Assembly: GCA_910588615.1 (NCBI GenBank)
Contig: CAJUOI010000002.1
Span: forward strand, 1-64,000
Source: an uncultured Christensenellaceae bacterium
Lineage (GTDB): Bacteria > Bacillota > Clostridia > Christensenellales > Borkfalkiaceae
Direction: 5' to 3'
Length of the DNA: 64,000 bases
Positions 16,958 to 26,300 of this stretch are shown here, one piece after another (positions within the stretch are counted from its first letter, which is position 1; every line of letters starts with the position of its first letter). The position numbers were made by a program, and so were the translations under genes. The notes beneath the pieces are model-generated. The model did no database searches. It had not been told where the DNA came from and saw only the letters and a list, made by a program, of their open reading frames with translations.

Positions 16958-17517
16958 ATGCCGTACTCCCCGATTGCCTTGATATGCGCTGCCGTGCCGT
17001 ATCCTGCGTGCCGTTCGAACCCGTATTCCGGAAATTCCCCGGCGTACTTTTTCATCAGCGCATCGCGGTGTGTTTTTGCAAGAATGCTCGCCGCGCCGAT
17101 GGAATACACGAGCGCGTCGCCCTTGACGACGCTCTTTTGCGGATACGCGATATCGAGCGTCATATTGCCGTCCGTCAGTACGAAATCGGGCGCGGGCGAA
17201 AGCCGCTCGATCGCCCGTTTCATGCCGAGGCGCGTCGCCTGTAAAATGTTGATTTCGTCTATCGTCCCTTCGTCCACTTCTTCGATTGCGTATGCGAGGG
17301 CGGTCTCCCTGATCTTTTCCGCAAGGAACTCCCGCTTCTTCGCGGAAAGCTTTTTGCTGTCGTTTACGCCGATAATGCGTTTCGCTTCGTCGAGCGGCAT
17401 AATCACGGCTGCGCACACCACGGGACCCGCCAGCGGTCCCCTGCCCGCCTCGTCTACGCCCGCAACCGCGCGATATCCGTTTGTGAAATATTCGTTTTCA
17501 ACCGTCAATAAATCCAT
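16897..17517 (-). CDS. rnhB: Ribonuclease HII
   Basis: RNase HII removes ribonucleotides and RNA primers from RNA:DNA hybrids. The core GVDEAGRGPLAG gives the first catalytic acidic pair; VLTDGNMTL and the ILAKTHRDALM region complete the site. The start at 17517 (MDLLTVENEYF) gives about 206 aa; an ATG eight codons earlier has no ribosome binding site. The 5' end overlaps the rbgA stop by 20 nt and the 3' end overlaps yraN by 61 nt, so the run rbgA-rnhB-yraN is compressed. Confidence 0.94.
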   Translation of the reverse strand: MDLLTVENEYFTNGYRAVAGVDEAGRGPLAGPVVCAAVIMPLDEAKRIIGVNDSKKLSAKKREFLAEKIRETALAYAIEEVDEGTIDEINILQATRLGMKRAIERLSPAPDFVLTDGNMTLDIAYPQKSVVKGDALVYSIGAASILAKTHRDALMKKYAGEFPEYGFERHAGYGTAAHIKAIGEYGICRIHRRTFVAKFWDGRERI

Positions 17518-18370
17518 CTGCAAGCCCCGCCGAAACCGCATCGTTTAAACCGTCGAGAACGATGCGCCCAAGTTTCCCCTTTCTGAAATCGTCGATGAGC
17601 GCACGCTCGCCCCGTTCGTAATCGTATTCGTTTCCGCGCAGTACGAAACCCCGCCGTGCGCAAACTTTGTTTAACATTTCCAAGGGATCGCCCCCTTCGA
17701 TCCCGTACCTCTCTTTGAGGCGGTCGGGATACTTTACGGCAAGCTCTTCGAGAAGCGCAAGCGCGATTTCGTCGTACTCGAGAATATCGTCGTTGACGCT
17801 GCCGAGATATGCAAGGCGGCGGGCAAACGCCTGGTTTTCAAGAGAGGGCGGCATCAGCCCCGGCGTGTCGAGAAGGTCGAACGCGCCGCACTTGACCCAC
17901 TGCTTGCTGCGCGTAACGCCCGCCTTGTCCCCCGTTTTTGCCTTCTTTCCGCCCGAAAGCGCGTTGATGACCGTGCTCTTGCCCGTATTGGGAATGCCCG
18001 CTACGAATAAACGCAGCGCACGGTTGGAGCCCTTTGCTTTCAGACGTTCGGCTTTTTCTTTCACAAGCGCGTTCATGGCGTTTTGCAGGGAACGCACGTC
18101 CGCGCGCATTGCCGAAAAACACAACGCAGAGCGTCCGCTTTTTTTCATCGCGTCCGCAATTGCTTCCGCGCCGCCGTCGCTCAAATCCCGTTTGTTCAAA
18201 AGATATAAAACGGGCTTCTCCCTGACGAGCTTTTTCAGGACGGGATTGTAGGAGGAAGCGGGCGCGCGCGCGTCGAGCACAAAAATTACCGCGTCGCACA
18301 GCGTTAAGTTTTCTTCGAGCATCCGCACGGCTTTCGCCATGTGCCCGGGATACCACTGAATGGTTTTCAC
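17498..18370 (-). CDS. rbgA: RbgA (YlqF), ribosome biogenesis GTPase
   Basis: RbgA is a circularly permuted GTPase needed for late 50S assembly. The G motifs appear in permuted order: G4 as LLNKRDLSD, then G1 as GIPNTGKST, then G3 as LDTPGLMPP. The N-terminus MKTIQWYPGHMAKAVRML is diagnostic, and the C-terminal helical RNA-binding domain follows. Length 290 aa is normal. It follows trmD after 89 nt; in many Bacillota rplS lies in that position and is absent here. Confidence 0.95.
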   Translation of the reverse strand: MKTIQWYPGHMAKAVRMLEENLTLCDAVIFVLDARAPASSYNPVLKKLVREKPVLYLLNKRDLSDGGAEAIADAMKKSGRSALCFSAMRADVRSLQNAMNALVKEKAERLKAKGSNRALRLFVAGIPNTGKSTVINALSGGKKAKTGDKAGVTRSKQWVKCGAFDLLDTPGLMPPSLENQAFARRLAYLGSVNDDILEYDEIALALLEELAVKYPDRLKERYGIEGGDPLEMLNKVCARRGFVLRGNEYDYERGERALIDDFRKGKLGRIVLDGLNDAVSAGLADGFIDG

Positions 18371-18459
18371 GAAAATTCTTTCTCCGTTATTTCGCCGTAT
18401 TTTCGGTCATTCCGACGTTCGTTCGGAATGCCTAAGGAAGAAGGCACGGACGCGCCCGT

Positions 18460-19125
18460 TTATTTTAACAAATCGGGGCGGTTCTTTTTAGTGATAGCAA
18501 GTGCCTGTTCGCGCCGCCACGCGTCGATTTTGGCGTGATCGCCGCTACGCAATACTTCGGGCACCGTCAAACCGCGGTACTCCACGGGACGGGTGTAGTG
18601 AGGATATTCGAGCAGATTTTCCGAAAAGCTTTCCTGCACGAGCGATTCGGGCGCAAGCACCCCTTCCGCATACCTCGCAACCGCGTCGCATACCACCATG
18701 GCGGGCAGCTCGCCTCCCGTAAGCACGTAGTCTCCGATAGAAATTTCCTCGTCGAAAAACAAGTCGAGCACGCGCTGGTCTACCCCTTCATAGTGCCCGC
18801 AAAGCAATACGATATGCTCGCGCTCCACAAGCTCGAACACCTTTTCCTGACGGAAGGTCTGCCCCTTGGGCGAAAGATAGATGCGCCTTGCCTTATGCTC
18901 GGGGTCGACCGCCTCCACGGCGCTTCCGATGGGCTGCGCCATCATCACGAGCCCTGCTCCCCCGCCGAACGGATAGTCGTCGCATTTCATGTGCTTATCT
19001 TCGGTATAGTCGCGGATATTGACGGCTTCGATTTCAATGAGTCCCTTCTTCCGCGCCCGTCCGATAATGCTTTCGGAAAGAGGCGTAAACATTTCGGGAA
19101 AAAGAGTAAGGATGGTAATTTTCAC
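18460..19125 (-). CDS. trmD: tRNA (guanine-37-N1)-methyltransferase TrmD
   Basis: TrmD methylates G37 of tRNA with SAM using a trefoil-knot fold. Landmarks are ILTLFPEMFTPL, the knot motifs LLCGHYEGVDQRV and ISIGDYVLTGGELPA, and the C-terminal basic domain. The start is GTG (overlapping the rimM stop as GTGA), giving 221 aa. It belongs to the tmk-rimM-trmD unit. Confidence 0.96.
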   Translation of the reverse strand: MKITILTLFPEMFTPLSESIIGRARKKGLIEIEAVNIRDYTEDKHMKCDDYPFGGGAGLVMMAQPIGSAVEAVDPEHKARRIYLSPKGQTFRQEKVFELVEREHIVLLCGHYEGVDQRVLDLFFDEEISIGDYVLTGGELPAMVVCDAVARYAEGVLAPESLVQESFSENLLEYPHYTRPVEYRGLTVPEVLRSGDHAKIDAWRREQALAITKKNRPDLLK

Positions 19126-19616
19126 AGAACCGCAACCTCGTGGAAACGCTTTTTATTTACTACGATTTTCTTCTCAGCTACGAGCACGTCTATCACCACG
19201 CCCGTCGCCGCAGGAAATAAAATCTCCTTCTCTCCCCGCATCAGCGTATAAACGTCCGTCGCCGCCTGACGCACGTCGGAAAGCACACCCAGCACCTCGC
19301 CTTCCTCCGTTACGATTTCGCTGCCCAAGACGTCGGCGACATAATACCTGCCTTCCTCCGGCTCGGGCGCGTCCTCGCGCGGGATCGTGATTTCCTTGCC
19401 GCGCAGAAGTTCTGCGGCGTTTCTGTCGGGCACGCCGCGCAAACCCAGATACGCCGCTCCGCCCCCCGTGCGCACATTCAGCACGCGGTATTCGATCCCG
19501 TCGATATACACGCTTTTCAGCGCGCGGAATACTTCTGCGTCGTCCGTGTACGGTTTTACTTTCAATTCGCCGCGAATGCCCTGCGGCTTTACGATCAATC
19601 CTACGGTGAGTTCCAT
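19122..19616 (-). CDS. rimM: RimM, 16S rRNA processing protein
   Basis: RimM binds 30S protein S19 and aids 16S rRNA maturation. The 164 aa product starts VGLIVKPQGIRGELKVKPYT, the conserved N-terminal barrel, and has the linker EPEEGRYYVADVLGSEI leading to the PRC-barrel domain. Its ATG at 19616 is 2 nt after the tmk stop, and it overlaps trmD by 4 nt. rpsP and the KH-domain gene that usually accompany rimM are not here; tmk takes their place. Confidence 0.93.
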   Translation of the reverse strand: MELTVGLIVKPQGIRGELKVKPYTDDAEVFRALKSVYIDGIEYRVLNVRTGGGAAYLGLRGVPDRNAAELLRGKEITIPREDAPEPEEGRYYVADVLGSEIVTEEGEVLGVLSDVRQAATDVYTLMRGEKEILFPAATGVVIDVLVAEKKIVVNKKRFHEVAVL

Positions 19617-19618
19617 GG

Positions 19619-20251
19619 TTACCACCCGAACAGACGATTCACGGCAGCGCGGATATGCGCCTGCGTCTGCATCTTGTCCACTTCGCTCTGAATGATCGCA
19701 ACGTTCTCGTCGGCAAAACGGCGGAAGCAGTCGAAATATCTGTTTTTGATCCTTTCCTGCCGCTCGAGCGTCTCGTAGCGGTCGCACTCCCCGCGGCGCG
19801 CCACGCGCTTCATGCCCTCCTCGGGCGTTAAATCGAGGTAGACGACGAGATCGGGACGAAGCTCCTCCCTTGCCGGACGGTTAAGCTCCTCCACCCAAGC
19901 GGAATCGACGAATTCCCCGTTGTAGGCGAAGGAGGAAAGATAGTACCTGTCGCACAGCACGGTGATTCCCCCGTTCAGCTTAGTCTTAATGCCGTCCACG
20001 GGATTTAAAATATGATCGAGCCTATCCGCGGCGAACAGCGCGGCGATCGCCCTTTCGTCGGTGTCGATCCTGCCCGACAGGCAGGAACGCAACATCGCGC
20101 CGATGGGCGAATCGGTCGGTTCGCGCGTTAAAACGCAGGACAAGCCCCGCCCCGCAAGATATTTGGAAAGCAGCTTCATCTGCGTGCTCTTACCGCTGCC
20201 GTCCGTGCCCTCGAATACGATGAATTTCCCTTTTTGACGATTCTCTTCCAT
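19619..20251 (-). CDS. tmk: Thymidylate kinase
   Basis: Tmk phosphorylates dTMP to dTDP. The P-loop is FEGTDGSGKSTQ, DRY is in VLCDRYYLSS, and the lid region lies around RRGECDRYET. Start choice matters: the ATG at 20251 lies about 9 nt after a perfect TATAAT, and a GTG three codons earlier lies directly against that box. Either way the mRNA has almost no leader. It heads the long run tmk-rimM-trmD-rbgA-rnhB-yraN-helicase-holA. Confidence 0.95.
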   Translation of the reverse strand: MEENRQKGKFIVFEGTDGSGKSTQMKLLSKYLAGRGLSCVLTREPTDSPIGAMLRSCLSGRIDTDERAIAALFAADRLDHILNPVDGIKTKLNGGITVLCDRYYLSSFAYNGEFVDSAWVEELNRPAREELRPDLVVYLDLTPEEGMKRVARRGECDRYETLERQERIKNRYFDCFRRFADENVAIIQSEVDKMQTQAHIRAAVNRLFGW

Positions 20252-20260
20252 GATAGCCAC

Positions 20261-20289
20261 ATTATACCAAAAAACCGCGTTATTGTCAA
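20261..20289 (-). promoter_or_regulatory. Perfect consensus promoter embedded in a terminator hairpin, upstream of tmk
   Basis: Minus strand: TTGACA (20289-20284), 17 bp, TATAAT (20266-20261), both perfect. The same bases form CCGCGTT / AACGCGG, a 7-bp stem whose 6-nt loop holds most of the -35 box, followed by TTTTTT, which is an intrinsic terminator (about 20271-20293). The element can therefore end transcription arriving from the mutY side and restart it for tmk. Confidence 0.75.
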
Positions 20290-20293
20290 CGCG

Positions 20294-20590
20294 GTAAAAT
20301 GTCGTTTATCGTTTTATTTCAAGTAAAATTAAATTCTGCTTTTTTTCCGTCCCCTATGAAGAAAGGGGAAAATTCCCTTGGCTACCCCCATAAAAGCGGG
20401 CTCTGCAAAACGGTGGCGAGGGTTGCGATCATGTCCCCTTCGGTGCGCAAAGCAACGCGGACAGCCCTCCTTTTCGAGGGTAGGCGCCGAGAAATATCTT
20501 GACCTCATCGTTCCGCTTCTCCCGTTAAGAAAATCCACGACCGCAAAACTCTCATGGGAATTTGTTTGCGGGCATAACAAATTTCGTGAA
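20294..20590. repeat. Gene-free region with degenerate intergenic repeats after mutY
   Basis: No gene is seen. Near 20545-20585 lies the second copy of the palindrome found after ruvA (GGGAATTTGTTTG ... AACAAATTTCGTGAA). Around 20460-20480 is a CCCTCCTTTTCGAGGG palindrome. A block rich in CCCTTGG/ACCCCC at 20375-20400 resembles text near 61200-61260. These look like decayed dispersed repeats. Confidence 0.45.
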
Positions 20591-21580
20591 CTAATGTATC
20601 CACCCCATAAACGCCTTGAACGCCGACGGCAGGGCATATTTTTTCGCAATTTCCTGTGCCGTCGCCCACACGTACGCGGAATAAAACTCCTCGGCACGAA
20701 TCAGCTTTCCCGTCATGCGCCACTCCACGTGCGTAAAGATATGCACCGCGCTCTTCGTTGTTACGACCTCGCCGAAATCCGGCTGCGGCGTTTCGAAAAA
20801 CGGAAACTGCCACAAGCCCGCAAGCAACCCCTGATCCGCGCGCTTTTCAAGGGCGTATCTTCCGTCCTTTTCGAGCACGCACACGGTTGCCTCTACGATT
20901 TTCCGCGCCTTCTTTCCGTTGCGCACGGGATAACGCTCCTCCTCGCCCGCAAGATGCGCCCTGCACAGCTTTTCCCACGGACAGCTTGCACACAGCGGCG
21001 CACCGTTCGGCACGCAGACAATTGCGCCCAATTCCATTAGCGCTTCGGCAAAATCGCCCGCCTCTTTCGGGTATGCCCGTTTCAGCGTTTGGCGGAATTC
21101 CGCCTTCGTTTTGTCCTCGTCAATATTGCTCCCGTCCGCGAACACGCGGGTCAGTACCCGCAGCACGTTGCCGTCCACCGCGGGACAGGGCAGCGAAAAG
21201 GCAATGGAGGAAACCGCCCCCGCTGTATAGTCGCCCACCCCGGGGAGTTTTCTGATTCCCTCGTACGTATCGGGAAAACCGTGTTCGGCTATGACCTTTG
21301 CCGCCTTGTGCAGATTGCGCGCCCGCGAATAGTAGCCCAAGCCCTGCCAATATTTTAAAACCTCGTCCTCGTCCGCCGCTGCGAGCGCCTCCGCCGTCGG
21401 AAAACGATTTAAAAAGCGGACGTAGTATTCCTTTACCGCCTCCACGCGCGTCTGCTGCAACATGATTTCCGATACCAGAACGCGGTACGCATCCTTCGCG
21501 CCGCGCCAGGGCAGATCCCGTTTTTCTCTCCGAAACCAATTCAGAAGCAACCGCACCGCTTCCGTTGAAAGCCCGTTCAT
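20591..21580 (-). CDS. mutY: A/G-specific adenine glycosylase MutY
   Basis: MutY removes adenine mispaired with 8-oxoguanine. The HhH-GPD domain has the catalytic glutamate in VSEIMLQQTRVE (about 38), the hairpin LPGVGDYTAGAV and the aspartate in PAVDGNVLRV. The 4Fe-4S loop C-x6-C-x2-C-x5-C is CVPNGAPLCASCPWEKLC. The C-terminal 100 residues form the NUDIX-like 8-oxoG recognition domain. Its ATG overlaps the fhs stop (TAATG), so it is the tail of the purine operon, an unusual but plausible link of nucleotide synthesis and repair. Confidence 0.95.
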   Translation of the reverse strand: MNGLSTEAVRLLLNWFRREKRDLPWRGAKDAYRVLVSEIMLQQTRVEAVKEYYVRFLNRFPTAEALAAADEDEVLKYWQGLGYYSRARNLHKAAKVIAEHGFPDTYEGIRKLPGVGDYTAGAVSSIAFSLPCPAVDGNVLRVLTRVFADGSNIDEDKTKAEFRQTLKRAYPKEAGDFAEALMELGAIVCVPNGAPLCASCPWEKLCRAHLAGEEERYPVRNGKKARKIVEATVCVLEKDGRYALEKRADQGLLAGLWQFPFFETPQPDFGEVVTTKSAVHIFTHVEWRMTGKLIRAEEFYSAYVWATAQEIAKKYALPSAFKAFMGWIH

Positions 21581-23244
21581 TAAAATAATCCCGTAATTTT
21601 TCCGTTTTCGTCGACTTCGATTTTTTCTGCCGCAGGAACCTTGGGCAGTCCCGGCATGGTTAAAATGTTGCCCGTAAGTACGACGACGAACCCCGCGCCC
21701 GCCGAAATTTTAACGTTGCGTACGGTAATCTTAAACCCTTCCGGCGCGCCCAACAGCTTGGCGTCGTCCGAAAATGAATACTGCGTTTTCGCCATGCACA
21801 CGGGGGTATGCCCGAAATCCATGCGCTCCAAACGCGCAATCTGCGCCTCCGCTTCGGGGGTGTACTCCACGCCGTCGCCGCGGTACACCTTGGTTACGAT
21901 CGCGTTGATCTTCTCTTTGATCGAAAGCTTTTCGTCGTAGCAGAAACGGAAGTCGTTTTTCTCTTCACAGAGGGAAACGATCTCTTTTGCAAGCGCTTCC
22001 CCGCCCTTGCCGCCTTCCGCCCAAACGGTGGACAGCACCACGTTTGCGCCGAGCTGTTTGCACTTTTCGATGACGAGCTTTATCTCCGCGTCCGTATCCG
22101 AGGGGAAGCGGTTGACGGCGACCACTGCGGGCAATCCGTACACCTGCTTCATATTCGCAAGATGGCGCAAAAGATTCGGAAGCCCCTTTTCGAGCGCATC
22201 GAGATTTTCTTGCCCGAGCTCTTCCCTGTCCAGCCCGCCGTGCATTTTTAACGCACGCACGGTAGCCACGACGACGACAGCCGAAGGCGTTAACCCCGCA
22301 AATCGACACTTGATGTCGAGAAATTTTTCCGCGCCCAGATCCGCGCCGAAACCCGCTTCGGTAATAACGTAATCGCCGAGTTTCAACGCCGTTTTCGTGG
22401 CGAGCACGCTGTTGCAGCCGTGCGCGATATTCGCAAACGGACCGCCGTGCACGATTGCGGGCGTGCCCTCGAGCGTCTGTACGAGATTGGGTTTTAACGC
22501 GTCTTTCAAAAGAGCGCACATCGCGCCCGCCGCCTTCAAGTCGCCAGCGGTAACGGGCTTATCGTCGTAAGTATATCCCACGACGATACGGGCAAGCCGC
22601 TCTTTTAAATCTTTGAGCGAAGTTGCAAGGCATAATACCGCCATAACTTCGCTTGCCACCGTAATATCGTAGCCGTCGTCGCGCGGTACGCCGTTTTTGC
22701 CGCCGCCCAAGCCGTCGCGCACGAAACGGAGCTGGCGATCGTTCATGTCCACGCATCTGCGCCACACGATTTTTTCGGGATCGATATTCATTGCGTTGCC
22801 CTGAAAAATATGATTGTCGAGCATTGCCGCCAGCAGATTATTCGCCGCGCCGATCGCGTGGAAGTCGCCCGTGAAATGCAGGTTGATATCCTCCATGGGC
22901 ACGACCTGCGCGTATCCGCCGCCTGCCGCGCCTCCCTTAACGCCGAACACGGGACCCAGAGAAGGCTCGCGCAGCGCCACGACGACCTTTTTGCCGATAC
23001 GCTTTAACCCGTCGGCAAGACCGATGGTCGTGGTCGTCTTCCCCTCGCCCGCAGGGGTGGGCGTGATTGCCGTAACCAAAACGAGCTTTCCGTCCTTTTG
23101 CTTGCGCTCGGCGACGGTAAGCGGGATCTTCGCCTTATATTTGCCGTAATATTCGATTTCGTCCTCGGAAAGCCCCGCCGCCACGGCGACTTCCCGAATA
23201 TGACGCATCTTCGCTTCCTGTGCGATTTCGATATCCGATTTCAT
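21580..23244 (-). CDS. fhs: Formate-tetrahydrofolate ligase
   Basis: Fhs makes 10-formyl-THF from formate, ATP and THF, feeding PurN and the AICAR transformylase encoded upstream in this operon. The 554 aa product begins MKSDIEIAQEAKMRHIREVA with ribosome binding site GGAGGGAA. The ATP-binding loop TPTPAGEGKTTTTIGL is near residue 65, and family signatures HFTGDFHAIGAANNL and EAGFGADLGAEKF are present. Formate released by the PFL encoded at 43-45 kb would be its natural substrate. Confidence 0.97.
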   Translation of the reverse strand: MKSDIEIAQEAKMRHIREVAVAAGLSEDEIEYYGKYKAKIPLTVAERKQKDGKLVLVTAITPTPAGEGKTTTTIGLADGLKRIGKKVVVALREPSLGPVFGVKGGAAGGGYAQVVPMEDINLHFTGDFHAIGAANNLLAAMLDNHIFQGNAMNIDPEKIVWRRCVDMNDRQLRFVRDGLGGGKNGVPRDDGYDITVASEVMAVLCLATSLKDLKERLARIVVGYTYDDKPVTAGDLKAAGAMCALLKDALKPNLVQTLEGTPAIVHGGPFANIAHGCNSVLATKTALKLGDYVITEAGFGADLGAEKFLDIKCRFAGLTPSAVVVVATVRALKMHGGLDREELGQENLDALEKGLPNLLRHLANMKQVYGLPAVVAVNRFPSDTDAEIKLVIEKCKQLGANVVLSTVWAEGGKGGEALAKEIVSLCEEKNDFRFCYDEKLSIKEKINAIVTKVYRGDGVEYTPEAEAQIARLERMDFGHTPVCMAKTQYSFSDDAKLLGAPEGFKITVRNVKISAGAGFVVVLTGNILTMPGLPKVPAAEKIEVDENGKITGLF

Positions 23245-23347
23245 GAGTTCCCTCCTGTCTTTTTCCACATTCCGAATTTTTTCCAATATGCCGAAACGCC
23301 GCGCAACAATCTTACGAGTTTTTTTGCAAGGCAAGAAAAGCTGCGAA

Positions 23348-26300
23348 TCACTTAAAATATTTTACTGCGCTCTCAAACAACTTCATGTCGTAATTCCCCA
23401 CGACGTTCTTATACAAGCCGCAGCCCTTGCGCTCGGCGTGTCCCATTTTGCCGAACACCCTGCCGTCGGGCGAGAGAATACCCTCGATTGCGTTTGTGCT
23501 CCCGTTGGGATTGAAGCGCACGTCCATGGTGGGCTCGCCGTCCAGATCGACGTACTGCGTCATGATCTGTCCCTTTTGGGCAAGCTCTTTCACGAGCGCG
23601 TCGCTTGCAACGAATTTTCCTTCGCCGTGCGAAATGGGGACGGAGATGATATCGCCCGTATTGACACCCGCAAGCCAAGGGGAATGCACGGACGCAACCC
23701 GCACGCGCACGATACGCGACTGGTGCCGCCCGATATCGTTGTACGTCAGCGTCGGGCAGGTTTCGTCGGTGTCGATGATTTTTCCGTAAGGCACGAGCCC
23801 GAGCTTGACGAGCGCCTGAAATCCGTTGCAGATCCCGCCCATTAAGCCGTCCCGCTTTTCGAGCAATGCGGAGATTTGTTCCTTGACCGCGGCGTTGCGG
23901 AAGAACGCCGTAATGAATTTTCCCGATCCGTCGGGCTCGTCGCCGCCCGAGAAGCCTCCGGGGACGAACACGATCTGACTTTCTCCGATTTTCTTTGCAA
24001 ACGCTTCCACCGATTTTGCGACTTCCGAAGCGGAGGCGTTGCGGATAACGAAAATCTCGCTTTGCGCGCCCGCGTCATCAAACGCCTTGGCGGTATCGTA
24101 TTCGCAGTTGGTGCCGGGGAATACGGGAATGAGAACTTGGGGACGGGCGCACTTCGTCCTTGCGCTTGCCGAGCTTCGCGTACCGAAAGTAACCTTTTCC
24201 GCCTTCGCGGCGTGCGCCGTGATATTGCAGCGGTATACGGATTCGAGCTTCTCCTCGTACGCCCGTTCGAGCTCGTCGAGCGGCACGCTCGCCCTTCCGC
24301 AGGAGATAGCGCGCGCTTCCGTCGTTTGACCGATTATTGTGCCGACCTTTTCTTCGCCCGCAAGCTCCAACAGGAACGCGCCGTAGTTGTAGCCGAAAAT
24401 TTCTCTGAGGGAAACGCCGTCCGAATATTCGAAGCCGACGCCGTTGCCCATGCACGCCTTTAATACGCCCTCTGCAACGCCGCCGAACGCAGGCGTATAC
24501 GCGGACACAGCTTTCTTTTCGTTCAACAGTTTGTTTACGGTCGCAAAATTTTCAATCAGCGATTTTGCAACGGGCAAGCCGTTTTTATCGTATTCGGGCT
24601 TTAACAGCACGACGGTATGCCCCGCAGCCTTGAATTCGGGGGAGACCACCTCGCCTGCTTTGCCCGTGGTAACCGCAAAAGAGACGAGCGTCGGCGGCAC
24701 GTCGATCCGCTCAAAGGTGCCGCTCATGCTGTCCTTGCCGCCGATTGCCGCAACGCCCAGATCGAGCTGCGCACGGAAGGCGCCCAGAAGCGCGGAGAGC
24801 GGCTGTCCCCAACGCTTTGCATCGCGCGCGGGCTTTAAGAAATATTCCTGAAACGTTAAATAGGTATCCTCGAAGGACGCGCCGCTTGCAATCAGCTTAC
24901 AAACGCTTTCCACGACCGCAAGATATGCGCCGTGATACGGACTCTTCTCCATAACGTACGGATTTCCGCCCCACGCCATATACGAAACGGTGTCCGTGTG
25001 TCCCGTTTCCGTGGACACGAGGTGCACCATTGCCTGCGAAGGCGTTAACTGATATTTTCCGCCAAAGGGCATCAGAACGGTACCCGCGCCGATCGTGGAA
25101 TCGAACCGCTCGGAAAGCCCGCGCTTGGAACAGACGTTCAGATCCTGCGCAAGCGCCCGATACCCCTCTGCAAAATCGACGGGGATCTCCCGTTCGTGAT
25201 CTTTTATCTTTTCGGGTGCGATTTCGATATGTTTTTCCGCACCGTTCGAATTTAAAAATTCGCGCGAAACGTTTACGATCGTCTTTCCGTTCCACGTCAT
25301 AACAAGGCGGGGAGTTTCGGTAACCTCCGCAACGACGGTCGCTTCGAGATTTTCTTCGTTCGCAAGCGCGATAAATTCTTCCGTCCTGTCCGCCTCGACG
25401 ACGACCGCCATGCGCTCCTGAGATTCGGAAATGGCAAGCTCGGTGCCGTCCAGCCCGTCGTATTTTTTTGGCACTCTGTCCAAGTCGATTTTCAGTCCGT
25501 CGGCAAGTTCTCCGATCGCGACGGACACGCCGCCCGCGCCGAAATCGTTGCACCGCTTGATGAGCAGCATCGCCCGCTTGTTACGGAACAGACGCTGCAG
25601 CTTGCGTTCCTCGGGAGCATTGCCCTTCTGTACCTCCGCGCCGCAGCGCGTCAGCGATTCGAGCGTATGCGATTTCGACGACCCCGTAGCGCCGCCGCAG
25701 CCGTCGCGTCCCGTTCTGCCGCCGAGAAGAATAACCTTATCTCCCGCCGCGGGAACTTCGCGCCGCACGTTTTCCGCCGGCGTCGCTGCAATTACCGCGC
25801 CGATTTCCAACCGCTTTGCGGCATACCCTTCATGATATATTTCGTCCACCTGCCCCGTGGCAAGCCCGATCTGGTTGCCGTAAGAGGAATATCCCGCCGC
25901 GGCGGTGGTTACGATCTTGCGCTGTGGAAGCTTCCCCTGCATCGTCTCCTCTACGGGACGCAGAGGATCTGCCGCCCCCGTTACGCGCATGGCGGCGTAA
26001 ACGTAACTCCTGCCCGAAAGCGGGTCGCGGATCGCCCCGCCGATACAGGTAGCCGCACCCCCGAACGGCTCGATTTCCGTGGGGTGGTTGTGCGTTTCGT
26101 TTTTAAAGAGCAGCAGCCAATCCTCGTCCTTGCCGTCGTGGTCGACTTTGATTTTGACCGTGCACGCGTTGATTTCCTCCGATTCGTCCAGCTTTGGAAG
26201 CAACCCGCGTTTTTTCAGCACCTTTGCAGCGAGCGTGCCGATATCCATGAGATTGACAGGCTTCGTGCGTCCGATTTCTCTGCGCGCCGCAAGATATTCC

